From NCBI GenBank assembly GCA_023053575.1, contig JAKZAP010000009.1:20255869-20319868 (forward strand): a DNA stretch of 64,000 bases, given 5' to 3'. Below are positions 32,760-64,000 of this stretch, piece after piece. Source of the stretch: Branchinecta lynchi (taxonomy: Eukaryota > Arthropoda > Branchiopoda > Anostraca > Branchinectidae). The position numbers and the translations under genes were made by a program. Every line of letters starts with the position of its first letter. Positions within the stretch are counted from its first letter, which is position 1. The notes beneath the pieces were generated by a model. The model made no database searches and was not told the origin of the DNA. It saw only the letters and a list, made by a program, of their open reading frames with translations.

Positions 32760-33660
32760 GTCAATTTTGGGGTAAGAAAACATGCTGAATATCCATATGA
32801 AAATCATTTTCTCGTCGCAAAAGTAGTTCGCCCGGAAATCGGCCAGAATCGGAAACTTTGTTAAATAAAAAGTTATTTCTGAAGTAGAAAGTTATTTCTG
32901 AGAAAGTTATTTCTGATTTAGGGGTAAGAAGACATGATGAATCTGTATATGACAATCATTTTCTACCCGGACATATAGCTCGCCCGTAACCCGACGGCAA
33001 CCGGACAATTTCTTAAAAGTTAATGTTTTATTTGAAGTTGATTAGAGGTTCGATACAAAGGTAATGAGATGTGCTGATTTGATTTTTGAGCTTTGTTTCT
33101 TGCCGAACAAGTACTTCGGCCAAAATTCGGCTGGAACCGAATATATGGCAGAAGTATAAGGCAGGCCGGATGAAAAATTCTTTGACTGTTTAGTTGTATG
33201 GTAGTTGTACGAAAAAGTTGCATGTATTGATATGTAGTAGTATGGAATACTTCGATTTAAGATGCCTCCGACTGAGTTAATCTTAAGTAGTAGTATCCGA
33301 TAGCTCCTAATCTTGCTGTAGTAGCACAATTTACTAGTAGCAGCATGAAGTGGCAACATTTACTACTGCATGTTACTTTTTCATACAACTCCATATGACT
33401 AATTCTCGAAAAAGTTTCATCGGGGGCAAGTTTTAATATACGTGATGTGACGTATAGGGGTAAATACACATGCTGAATCCGTATCTGAAGTTAGTTTTCG
33501 CAGATGATTAGCCAATGGCCTTATTCTGTTTCTAAATTTTAATAGTAAAAATGTTCAAGGAGTCTGGCGAAGACCGGATGTTTCCAAGACAATTGTTTTG
33601 TATATCAAATTTTTGGGATACCATCGAAACCTTTGGTCTTGTTACTTGCTGATGGCAAAA
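32760..33660 (+). repeat. family H repeat, 5'-truncated
   Basis: GTAGTTCGCCCGGAAATCGG, TAAGAAGACATGATGAATC and ACAATCATTTTCTACCCGG match the family H units. It closes with TTTTTGGGATACCATCGAAA, the family's right edge. Confidence 0.8.
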
Positions 33661-33956
33661 TTAGAACAACAACCTCGAGCCTTTGGAAGATAAAGCTAAA
33701 TATAAAAAGAACTTGAAACACTTCACCTAAGTTGATTTGACGGCATAATTATACCGGCTAGCCGCCGCCGCCGTCTCTCAGTGCAGCTTCGGAGACTAGA
33801 TTGAAGTAATAGATATTGGGACTTAGGAAGCGAAAGATATCTGAATTCTGGCGCGGAAATCGATAAAATGTTGAATCTCTGTCGCTAGTGTCGCTGCTAT
33901 TCGAGTGTGTGTCACTTTTTTCCAGTCTTGTCGCTACTCTCTTTTTCTCGGGACAC

Positions 33957-36041
33957 CTCTAGTTGGAAAATATAAGAAATTGTCGTATGAATATACAAAA
34001 TCTAAATATCCAATCAGACATATACACCTCGCGGTCACCAGCCAACTAGTTGGCAACTGGAAGAAATTTCCTATAGGAAAAGCCGGCATTGCCGACTAGT
34101 TGGCTCCGAGAAAAATTCGTATTGGAACTCTGTTTGTGTTCCAACTAGTCCGCCACTGTAAGAAGTTTCGTATAGGAAATCCCGCTTTGCCGACTAGTTG
34201 GCTACGAGAAAAATTCGTATAGGAATTCTGTTTGTGTTCCAACTAGTCCGCCCCTGTAAAAAATTTTGTATAGGAAATACCGCGTTGCCTACTAGTTAGC
34301 TACGCGAAAAATCGTATAGGAAATTTGTTTGTGTTCCAACTAGTCCGCCATTGTAAGAAGTTTCGTATAGGAAGTCCAGCGTTGCCTATTAGTTGGCTAC
34401 GAGAAAAATTTGTAAAGGAATTGTGTTTGTGTTCCAACTAGTCGGCCACTGCGAGAAGTTTCGTATGGGAAATCCCGCGTTGCCGTCTAGTTGGCTACGC
34501 GAAAAATCGTATAGGAATTGTGTTTGTGTTCCAACTAGTCCGCCACAGTAAGAAATTTCGTATAGTAAATGCCGCGTTCAACACCGCCAAATTCAGAGCA
34601 TAGAGGTACTACTCTCAACTTTCTTTCCCAGATCGGCAGGTTGGCACAAATAAGAAAATTCCTATAGGAACAGAGGATCATTATCCAACTAGTTGGCTAA
34701 AATAAAAAAAATCTTGTAGGAACGAAGGATGATTATCCAACTAGTTAGCTTGAACTGAGAAAATTCATCAAGGAATGCAGAATTATAAAACTAATTCGCG
34801 AAAACAAGAGATTTGCATAAAGACCCACTGGTTATTCAATTAGATGGTTGTTAGTTAATTGAGTATTAGACAAAGTGGCGCATAGTCAACTGATGAGGTC
34901 AAAATCCTTGTTGAGACTGAAAGCTGTTCCGACTAGTTGCATATTCTCTGAAATTCTTATCCGTGTTCATATAATCCGACTAGTTGGACATTTTCCGAAA
35001 TATCAGTCCAAATTCATACATTCCGACTACTTGGATATTTTCTATAATCCCTATACGAGTGTGAAATTTATCAAACTTATTGGATAAAAAGATACACGAT
35101 TTCTCGTCGTAGCCAACTAGATGGCGATGTGGGATTTCCGATACGAAATTTCTTACGGTAGCGAACTAGTTGGCTATAAAATTTTCTCCTATAAGATTTC
35201 TGATCGTAGCCAACTAGTCGGCAACCCGGGATTTCCTACGCGAAATTTCTGACAATGGCGGACTAGTTGGAACACAAACAAAAATCCTATACGAATTTTT
35301 CTCGTAGCCAACTAGTCGGCAACGCGGGATTTCCTATACGAAATTTCTTACAGTGGCGGACTAGTTGGAACACTAACAAAATTCCTATACGAATTTTTCT
35401 CGTAGCCAACTAGTCGGCAACGCGGGATTTCCTATACGAAATTTCTTACAGTGGCGGACTAGTTGGAACACAAACAAAAATCCTATACGAATTTTTCTCG
35501 TAGCCAACTAGCCGGCAACGCGGGATTTCCTACACGAAATTTCTTACAGTGGCGGACTAGTTGGAACACAAACAAAATTCCTATACAAATTTTTCTCGTA
35601 GCCAACTAGTCGGCAACGCGGGATTTCCTATACGAAATTTCTTACAGTGGCGGACTAGTTGGAACACAAACAAAAATCCTATACGAGTTTTTCTCGTAGC
35701 CAACTAGTCGGCAACGCAGGAATTCCTATACGAAATTTCTTAAAGGGGCGGACTAGTTGGAACACAAACACAATTCCTATACGCATTTTTCTTGTAGCCA
35801 ACTAGTCGGCAACGCGGGATTTCCTATACGAAATTTCTTACAGTGGCGGACTAGTTGGAACACAAAAAAAATTCCTATACGAAACTTTCTCGGAGCCAAC
35901 TAGTCCGCAACGCCGGCTTTTCGTATAGGAATTTTATACAGTAGCCAACTAGTTGGCTTGTGACCACGAGGTGTATATGTATGATTGGATATTCAGATTT
36001 TGTATATTTATACGACAATATCTAATAATTTCCAACTAGAG
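33957..36041. mobile_element. foldback transposable element made of inverted arrays of 98-bp units
   Basis: The outer ends are inverted: CTCTAGTTGGAAAATAT at the left and AATAATTTCCAACTAGAG at the right. About 90 bp of matching terminus follows on each side (ATATACACCTCG against its inverse). Both arms are tandem arrays. In the right arm, GGCGGACTAGTTGG recurs at 35257, 35355, 35453, 35551, 35649, 35747 and 35845, a fixed 98-bp step. The left arm holds about five or six inverted units (34136, 34234 and on). The unlike centre, 34600-35100, has diverged CCGACTAGTTGG copies. Each unit carries near-palindromes around CCAACTAGTTGG. No protein frame and no clear target duplication. It ends about 200 bp before the SUCLG1 start codon. 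Confidence 0.93.
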
Positions 36042-36244
36042 TATATCCCTTTTTCTCTGATCGAAGCTTACCTTCTGCAACCAGTGCAGCTACGAAACCA
36101 CAGCTTAGCGTAGCTAGCCATAACAAACAAAGGAGTTGTCAGCTGTCAACGTCTCGTATTTCACATTTCTTCTATCTATCGTATTTCACATTTCTTCTAG
36201 CAGAGAATCTTTTTTCTTTATTTTCCAGTTCTGGAATTTGAAGA

Positions 36245-57818
<21,574 letters not shown>

Positions 57819-57926
57819 AGAAAGTCCGTCTAGGCCTTTTTTTATGTACAGACGTGCTGAATTGTTGCAACACAGGTGTTTGTGCGAAAATGAGCGTTGT
57901 GTAATCATTGTTGAAATGTGTAAAAT

Positions 57927-57936
57927 AATAAATAAA
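57927..57936 (+). terminator. SUCLG1 poly(A) signals
   Basis: Two overlapping AATAAA hexamers lie about 110 bp after the stop codon. Confidence 0.7.
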
Positions 57937-58179
57937 CAAATCCCTCGGGACTCTGATGTTTGTCGGTTTTCCTTTGGTTTCCTATGTGAGAAACCCCTCC
58001 CTCACCCGCACTGCACTCACGTTGAGGGGCTAACCCAACACGATATCACGGTAAAAGTCTCTTGTATAAATTGAATCTCCACCTAAAGATTTACCACTCC
58101 CGTGACATGGTTGAACTCGAGCGAGATCACTGTTTCTGTAGCCGTTCCTAACTTGCGATTATAGTGGTTTGTGAACTCA

Positions 58180-58880
58180 GTTCACAAGCCCCTCGGTAGC
58201 TCGGTTACATGTCAAAACAGTGAAAACAAAAACAGTGACGATAAAAATAAAGAAACCGAAACAGCGACGGTAAAAAACGCGAAAGTAAAAACAGCGCCAT
58301 GTAAAACGGCGACAAGCAAAAACAGCGACGGCCAAAACATCGACGGTGAAAACTACTATGTGCAAGTTCGTCCATCTTGCCCACTCCAAAAATCCGACAT
58401 TTCGCCCACCCTTAAATTCGCCCACCTGAAGACTCACCTACCCGTAAGTTCGCCCATCCGCAAGCTCGACCATTCGTAGGTTCACCCACACGTTCATGCG
58501 TCTACCCGTAGTATCGCCCACCTGTAAGTTCACACACACGTTAATTTGTCTATCCGTAAGTTCACCCACTCGGTTCAGACAAGTTCACCCACACGTTAGT
58601 TTGCCTACCCGTAAGTTCGCACATCTGCAAGTTAGCCCACTGATGAGTTCGTCAAACGTCAGTTTGTCCAGCGATTCGCCGACTCCTGAAACCCGACAGT
58701 TCGCCTACCTGGTTCAGACAAGTTCACCCACACGTGTTCGCCTACCCGTAAGTTTGCCCATCTGCAATTTAATCCACCGGTAAGTTCGTCAACCGCCAGT
58801 TTGTCCAGCGATTCGCCCACTCCTGAAACCCAACAGTTCGTCCACCCGTAGGTTAAAACAGCGAAGGTGAAAACGGGTGT
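58180..58880. repeat. degenerate short-unit tandem array
   Basis: 58210-58350 repeats AAAACAGCGACGGT-type units of about 12 bp. 58380-58860 repeats variants of GTTCGCCCACCCGTAAG. An inverse of the first type (GCTGTTTTTGCTGTCGC) lies at 60475-60560. The open frames here (plus and minus) have no domain and are repeat read-through. Confidence 0.8.
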
Positions 58881-61127
58881 GGCATTGGGTTCGTCATCAA
58901 TAATTAATTATCAGAAACAACTTTAGTCTTAGTTCACAAAATATAAAAGACGTAAAAGAATTCACATTTCCCCTTCGAGATTTGGATTTCTGTTAAGCCC
59001 CCGGGATGCTGAGGTTTCCACCCTGTGACAGATGTGTGCAAAACCGACGGAATTGTGGTAGTGGAGAAGCAGGAACTGGAGAGCGGTTTTGACACACATG
59101 TGATTGAGATGATATTGAGAAGAGATTGAGAATAGATTGAGGCGAGAATTAGAGTGAAGCCAAGCCAAACCAATTGGAATACCTTCAATATTTTGTGGGC
59201 CGAAAGAATAATATAGAAAGTTGAATCGATCCACCAAACGAAAGACTACGATCCCTGTACGTCTTCGAAGAGTCGAGTAATTTTCCCACCGCTCGACGCT
59301 ACTAAGATTAATCAGCCTTAGGGCTTCGGATCAGAACACCAAGCGGGCTATTCACTCTTTATTTCACGGGGACACGAAAAAACTGCGATGGGACTAAAAC
59401 CGTGGCGCACCACAACTGCGAATGTCAATACCCGGACAGACTAATGTCGCGATGGACAAACAACACAATTCAGTTTGAACCCTTGATTCTGGCATCAGGA
59501 GAAGTGTGACATTGGAATTGTACTGCCAGCACTTCCAGTGACATACATCGGGTTTCCTCTTTTCCTTCCTGCACTGCAGAGCAAAATAACTCTAGAGAGG
59601 AATGCGAAGACCTATCCTTCCCATGCATCAAAAATGGGCCTCCGTCGCGCGAGAGAAGCTTCAGCAAACTGTTCGTGTGTGCAGCGGCGGACTCGAGTTA
59701 TTTTGCTCTGGATCAGAGCCATCGCTCGTTAACGACTGGTCGAGTTTCAGTATGGATGTTCGTGTCCGCAAGCTGAGCTAGTGTCACTGTGTGTCACTTT
59801 TTCAGAGTTCGCTTATTACCCTGTAGAGGGTAATAGAGGTCTGCACTGCACTGTACCCAAGCTATACCCATCACCTCGAGAAGCTCTGCGTTTTTCTGAC
59901 TTCGCAAATATTGTCAAACCATGTGATACATTTGCTCGAGAGAACTTGCTACTGTTGCTTTAAAAGCATAGTTCGAAAATGATATACTATCCTGTAATCC
60001 GCTCCAGTGAAAACAACCATCAAACATCCTGACAAACTTGCAACAATGACCTGAGTAAAGGATAGAGCACATATCGGCACGAAAACAAAAACAATACCTT
60101 TTACTTGTTTCTGCATTTGCTGTCTTCTTCTTCTTTATGTTAGGCCTCTTTGGACGGCGTGACGCTCCATTTAGGCCTCTTCCTTTTTCGGCCTTGTAGT
60201 ATGACTGCTCAGGACTGCAATGGTCTTCTCAGGGTTTTCTTCTTCTGTTGTGGTGATTGGTAGAGTAACTGTAGTAGTCTTCATTGGGTTTTAATTTTGG
60301 TCATACTAAGTGGTCAAGTTCCATGCATCGGAGGAATGAATGGATTGCTAGTATGGCATGCTTTTCTGCGCCTTTTGGTGGTGAAAAAGTCGGGCATCTC
60401 GTAATATCAGACAACTGGTAGGTATATTTTTAAGCCCGATGTTGACTTGACCAGTCACCTTTTATGCCCTGTCGCTGTTTTTCTTTTGCATTTTGCTTTT
60501 GCTGTTTTTGCACGCCGCTGTTTTTGCTGTCGCTTTTATGCTTTCGACGTGTTGACCGTCGCTGTTTCGACCGGATACCCGATAGCTCATATGGTTAGAG
60601 CTTCGACGCGGTAAGTCGAACGACTCCAATCCCACTCGAGATGCACTTAAACAGTTCACTCAACAGTTTACTAGCTCTATGTAAGCTGGATCGGCATGAC
60701 ACAAATAATACTTTTTCGAAGTATGGAAACTTGATGTGTTAGAAACCTCGGAAACACCGGAATCTTCGGATATAATGAAACCGGAATCATACCGAACACA
60801 ATGTTGAGTACCCTGAAAACGCATCCAACCACAGATTGCACTCCAGGCTTAATAATAACCACATTTATTTCCTGAATAGCTCATATAATTACTCGCTAGC
60901 GTCGGATCGTCACACACGATTCTTAACACGGCTAAAACTTAATAATCACTTCTCAATAATTACCTTAAAATATGTATATACGATTAATAACGAATATATC
61001 ACGGTTCAGAATTAAAATAATTTACGAAATATGGTACAAATGACGAAAGATACCGGTCAGTAGAGTGGATATCGGGGCGAACAAGTCTGGTACAATTACG
61101 GGTTGCAGCGCGAAGCCTTGTTTCAGG
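58881..61127. other. gene-poor DNA downstream of SUCLG1
   Basis: No gene recognised. A short inverted pair (GAGCAAAATAACTC and GAGTTATTTTGCTC) lies at 59579 and 59695. TAGGCCTCTT is duplicated near 60145 and 60172. Confidence 0.4.
60575..60655 (+). ncRNA. tRNA-like A-box sequence, probable SINE remnant
   Basis: GATAGCTCATATGGTTAGAGC is a good pol III A box, and TCGAACGACTCCAATCCC is a degraded B box at about the right distance. The stems do not close to a full cloverleaf, so it is a remnant, not a tRNA gene. Confidence 0.35.
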
Positions 61128-61435
61128 CAGAGGCGTTACTAGCCAAAACGTTTGGGGGGGGGCGAGGCATTTACCGACTGGCTGGTAATTTTTACCGACC
61201 TTTTCTGCAGAAAAAACGACTGTTTTCAACAATAAAAATGACATTTAAAAAAAAAAGATCTACTGATTTTCCGAAAAATCCACTGATTTTCAGAAAACCG
61301 ACTATTTTGGCGAAAAATAGACCAATTTTCAGAAAAAACGACTGTTTTCATGAAAAAAAAATCAACTGTTTTTGACGGAAAATCGCGGCGCTTCGCCCCC
61401 CCCCTCCCCCCCCCCCTCCAGTTGTGACGCCTGTG
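61128..61435. mobile_element. hAT-like MITE family J, perfect 8-bp target duplication GTTTCAGG
   Basis: The termini are CAGAGGCGTTACTAGCC and GTTGTGACGCCTGTG. GTTTCAGG is present at 61120-61127 and 61436-61443. The interior has TTTTACCGAC, GAAAAAACGACTGTTTTC and long C-runs at the right. Confidence 0.92.
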
Positions 61436-61469
61436 GTTTCAGGTCGAGTTTGGTTTGGGGCCTCGGAAT

Positions 61470-62257
61470 CCGGTAGGAGAGATCTATGAAGATCAGAGGA
61501 CAAGCATTTACGTCCAAAATCCATTGTCCTGGTCCTGGCTCATGGTCACCATTAGTGGGCCATGAAGCACACCTCGCACTATTTACAGTTTATGTTCCAG
61601 TATTCAAGGTCATCTGAATACTGTAAAGCTAGGCTCTGCTTTTAAAAAAAATATCCACGGCCTTGCTTGTTTTAACCCTTTTCCGAGGCCCACCGACTTC
61701 TAGCAAGATCTCGGCTAGTCTTGGGCGATATTCGATATCGATAACGATATATCGATATATCGGACCAAATATCGATATCAAAACGTAAATATCGATATCG
61801 AAAACGATATTTGTTCATGCGTAATTATTGTAAATAATCCAACATAACCTACATTTATATATCCAAAATTGGAGAACATGTTTTCCGTACTTCGCCGTGA
61901 TTTTTACGGGGTTTGAGATGATCCATGGTGCTATTTAACGACAATTTTATTCTTAGATTTTGGTGAAATGAGACGTATCCTATAGTGAAACATGGTAAGG
62001 AAATATCGATATCGATTTAACGAAAAATCCAAATATCGCCCAACACGAATCTCGGCAAAATTCAGAAAACCGGTTTTATGAATCAGCATGAACACTCGTC
62101 CGGAGCCTAGTGCGCATGGAAACTAGTGGGATGGTGCTAAGAGGGGGAGGTGTTGTTAACGGGTTCAGAATGTTACACAGGAAATTCGGATCTCTGGGTT
62201 TAGGAACTAATGAATGTTGCGGAAGTAGGTTGGATTGGCATTACGTACGACAGGTCC
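61470..62257. repeat. interspersed repeat family L, split by an insertion
   Basis: Same order of words as 19690-20110 (CTTCTAGCAAGATCTCGGC, AAATTCAGAAAACCGGTTTT, TGCGCATGGAAACTAGTG, GGGTTTAGGAAC). Interrupted at 61716-62048. Confidence 0.75.
61716..62048. mobile_element. hAT-like MITE rich in ATCGATAT, 8-bp target duplication ATCTCGGC
   Basis: TAGTCTTGGGCGATATT and the inverse of TCGTGTTGGGCGATATT are the ends (15 of 17 matching). ATCTCGGC stands at 61708-61715 and 62049-62056, while the intact family L copy at 19690-20110 has it once. The interior is built of ATATCGATATCGATA-type palindromes. Confidence 0.9.
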
Positions 62258-62258
62258 T

Positions 62259-62706
62259 TTAAAGGACACCTGAACAATGAAACCATACTTGAACACACCA
62301 TTGAGAATGCATTTACAGACATGGACACGGAGAGCATTCTTCTCCTGAGCGTGACGTTTTCAAAATAGGGCTGATTGTTTCCGGAGGTTTGCACATGCAG
62401 ACTTCAAGACAAAAAGCGCAATTCATTCAAATCTTGGACAGCGTTGGCCGGATCGTATTGGAATTTCTTCTAGATATACGTTTGGGCTTATCTGGTTAAA
62501 AAATATTCCAGAAGAACGGTTGGTTGGAGACATTTGTTCATTTCTAAAATTACTCGGTACTGAAATAAGGACAGATGCAAAATGGAGCAAAAATTATAGC
62601 TTGGAAACACTATTTCGTATTTGGATTGGGTTTTCTGCAGGCAATGGTAACGGACGTCATACAGATAGGGATGATACTTGGTACTCTTCATTCAGGTGTC
62701 CTTTAA
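62259..62706. mobile_element. MITE family M
   Basis: TTAAAGGACACCTGAACAATG faces CATTCAGGTGTCCTTTAA across about 450 bp. A second copy starts at 63973 and runs off the window. Non-coding. Confidence 0.8.
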
Positions 62707-63718
62707 ATAACCTTCACCTACACTACGTCGTTTTGTTATCCGTTATTTTACGTGTGTCCCAACCAGTGCCGGGTTACCAAATAGGAACCTTAAGAAGTAG
62801 GAACCTGTATGTGGTCCCCGCTCTTTTGGGGGCTATAAAAACAAAAAGAAAAGCATCGGTCTGCTTTTGTCCCCATTAAATCTTGCCGAAAGGAGGCAAT
62901 CATAGGTCCCTGGAATATTCCACAGGAGCCTAGCACATGTTGCTTTCTGAAGGGAAGCGGGAAAAGTTGTGGTGCTGGTAGCCGGTAGGCAGCTGTGAGC
63001 CAGTTTGTGACGTGGACAGACAATCAGGTTTTCCCGACCGGACTTTTTAGAATAGTGATGAAAAATATCAGCTTTTCCTTGCGGAACTGATGGTGGTGTT
63101 GAAAGTACTGGCAATAATTCGAGTCAGTGACCGCTCGACTGTCTGAACCACTAGCAACCGATCGAATAGCTGCATTAAGTCAAAGGATTTTGGATTTCAA
63201 GAATCCATAAGGGGACGTGTGAGATCTTTGCGTCGCTGTATCTTAAGTCGTATTCACAGTGGAAGAGAGTATGTGTGTATGGGTGTGTGTGTGGGGGGGG
63301 GGGAAGAGGTGAAGAGGTTTATTTTAAAGCGGGCCTAAAGAAAGAAGAGTAAAACTATATATGAGTTTAAGGGGGATTTTTGCCGTTGGGGATAAGGAGG
63401 AAATATCTAGGGAGGGAGCGTGCTGTAGAGGGTCTTTTCGTGTGACCCTGAGGAGTGTGCGACAGGTCCTAATACCTAATGACCAGGTCCAGGACCTAAG
63501 GTTGAAGTTGCTTCACAGGAATACAGGAGATAAAAAAATGTTTGAGTGGCTCAGCAGCAGATCTTCTGGAACCATTAAAGGAGTGTCAGTCTGTGTCCTA
63601 ATTGGACTAGAACATGGGTCCCTTTTCTTTTAGAGTGTTTTAAATCTTTACTTAGATTTTTTTAAAAGTGTTTTAATTGTATAGTTGGTAGGCTATTTGT
63701 TATCAACTAGGATATTTG
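62707..63718. other. unassigned DNA
   Basis: No gene recognised. A frame at 63361-63633 (plus) follows a G-run and GAGTTTAAGGGGG similar to 43510-43530, so it may be another LINE scrap, but no motif supports this. Confidence 0.35.
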
Positions 63719-63972
63719 TGGCACTTGCTGCTTCGCTCAAGTGGTATATACCGATCAATTTTCGGTATGTCTGTCTGAGGGTCTACAATTTTCGCGTTAG
63801 GGTACTTCCAGAAGAGCTAGGACGATGAAACTTGGCAGGCATTCCAGGGACCCGACCATACTAACTTGGAAATAGTCACTTCCCCGATCCAACCATCGTG
63901 GGTGGAGTGGAGCAAAAGAGAATCGAGAATCTTGAGGTATTTATAACTTTAGAACGGGTGATCGGATCTTGA
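63719..63972 (+). repeat. family G repeat, interrupted by MITE M
   Basis: GGCACTTGCTGCTTCGCTCA, GATGAAACTTGGCAGGCAT and GGACCCGACCATACTAACTT are family G. It breaks at GATCGGATCTT, where the family M terminus begins. Confidence 0.8.
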
Positions 63973-64000
63973 AGGACACCTGAACAATGAAGCCATACTT
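63973..64000. mobile_element. MITE family M, left end only (window edge)
   Basis: GAAGGACACCTGAACAATGA matches the left terminus at 62261-62280 with one difference. Confidence 0.7.

Noticed and set aside
34040..35960. CRISPR-like regular repeats
   Set aside because: The 98-bp units abut with no unique spacers, occur as inverted arms, and lie in animal DNA; this is a foldback transposon.
58171..58479. 102-codon Lys/Thr-rich open frame
   Set aside because: It follows a 12-bp tandem unit and changes character where the repeat type changes; no protein family resemblance.

Overview
The window is nuclear DNA of an animal, most likely a marine or other aquatic invertebrate. It has spliced genes with GT-AG introns, a gene for a mitochondrial enzyme with a metazoan-type sequence, and introns and intergenic DNA packed with short inverted-repeat transposons and decayed non-LTR retrotransposons. 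I cannot name the species. There are no bacterial signals (operons, ribosome binding sites, CRISPR).

Three protein-coding genes can be reconstructed exon by exon. (1) 13924-16906, plus strand: a 3-exon, 188-residue protein built around the cysteine-rich intracellular domain known from the C terminus of P2X7 receptors, with no channel part. (2) 25845-17625, minus strand: a 9-exon gene model for an 810-residue protein with an N-terminal THAP zinc finger, a basic/acidic linker, a Cys-pair zinc-ribbon-like segment and a transposase-like region with a D480-D547-E688 triad. Genes 1 and 2 converge, with stop codons about 0.7 kb apart. (3) 36245-57818, plus strand: a complete 7-exon SUCLG1 gene (succinyl-CoA ligase alpha subunit, TCA cycle), 338 codons spread over 21.6 kb. 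In all three models the reading phases agree across every junction.

Almost everything else is repetitive. From left to right: a tandem array (0.43-1.02 kb); two tandem copies of a sequence related to the 5' flank of the P2X7-like gene (1.56-2.24 kb); a mosaic of MITEs and a large G-run-bearing repeat (2.5-13.6 kb); the two convergent genes (13.9-25.8 kb); a MITE, hairpin and LINE belt (26-33.7 kb); a 2.1 kb foldback element of 98-bp units ending about 200 bp before the SUCLG1 start codon (33.96-36.04 kb); SUCLG1 with introns full of nested elements (36.2-57.8 kb); then gene-free DNA with more arrays and MITEs to the end. Target-site duplications read directly from the sequence show at least four DNA-transposon types: TA (Tc1/mariner-like), 3 bp (PIF/Harbinger-like), 8 bp (hAT-like) and 10 bp (MULE-like).

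The most interesting items are the intact transposase-derived THAP gene beside a P2X7-like gene, the repeated copies of that neighbour's 5' region, the foldback array at the SUCLG1 promoter, and two transposons sitting very close to SUCLG1 splice acceptors. Short repeat-derived reading frames were left out as genes.
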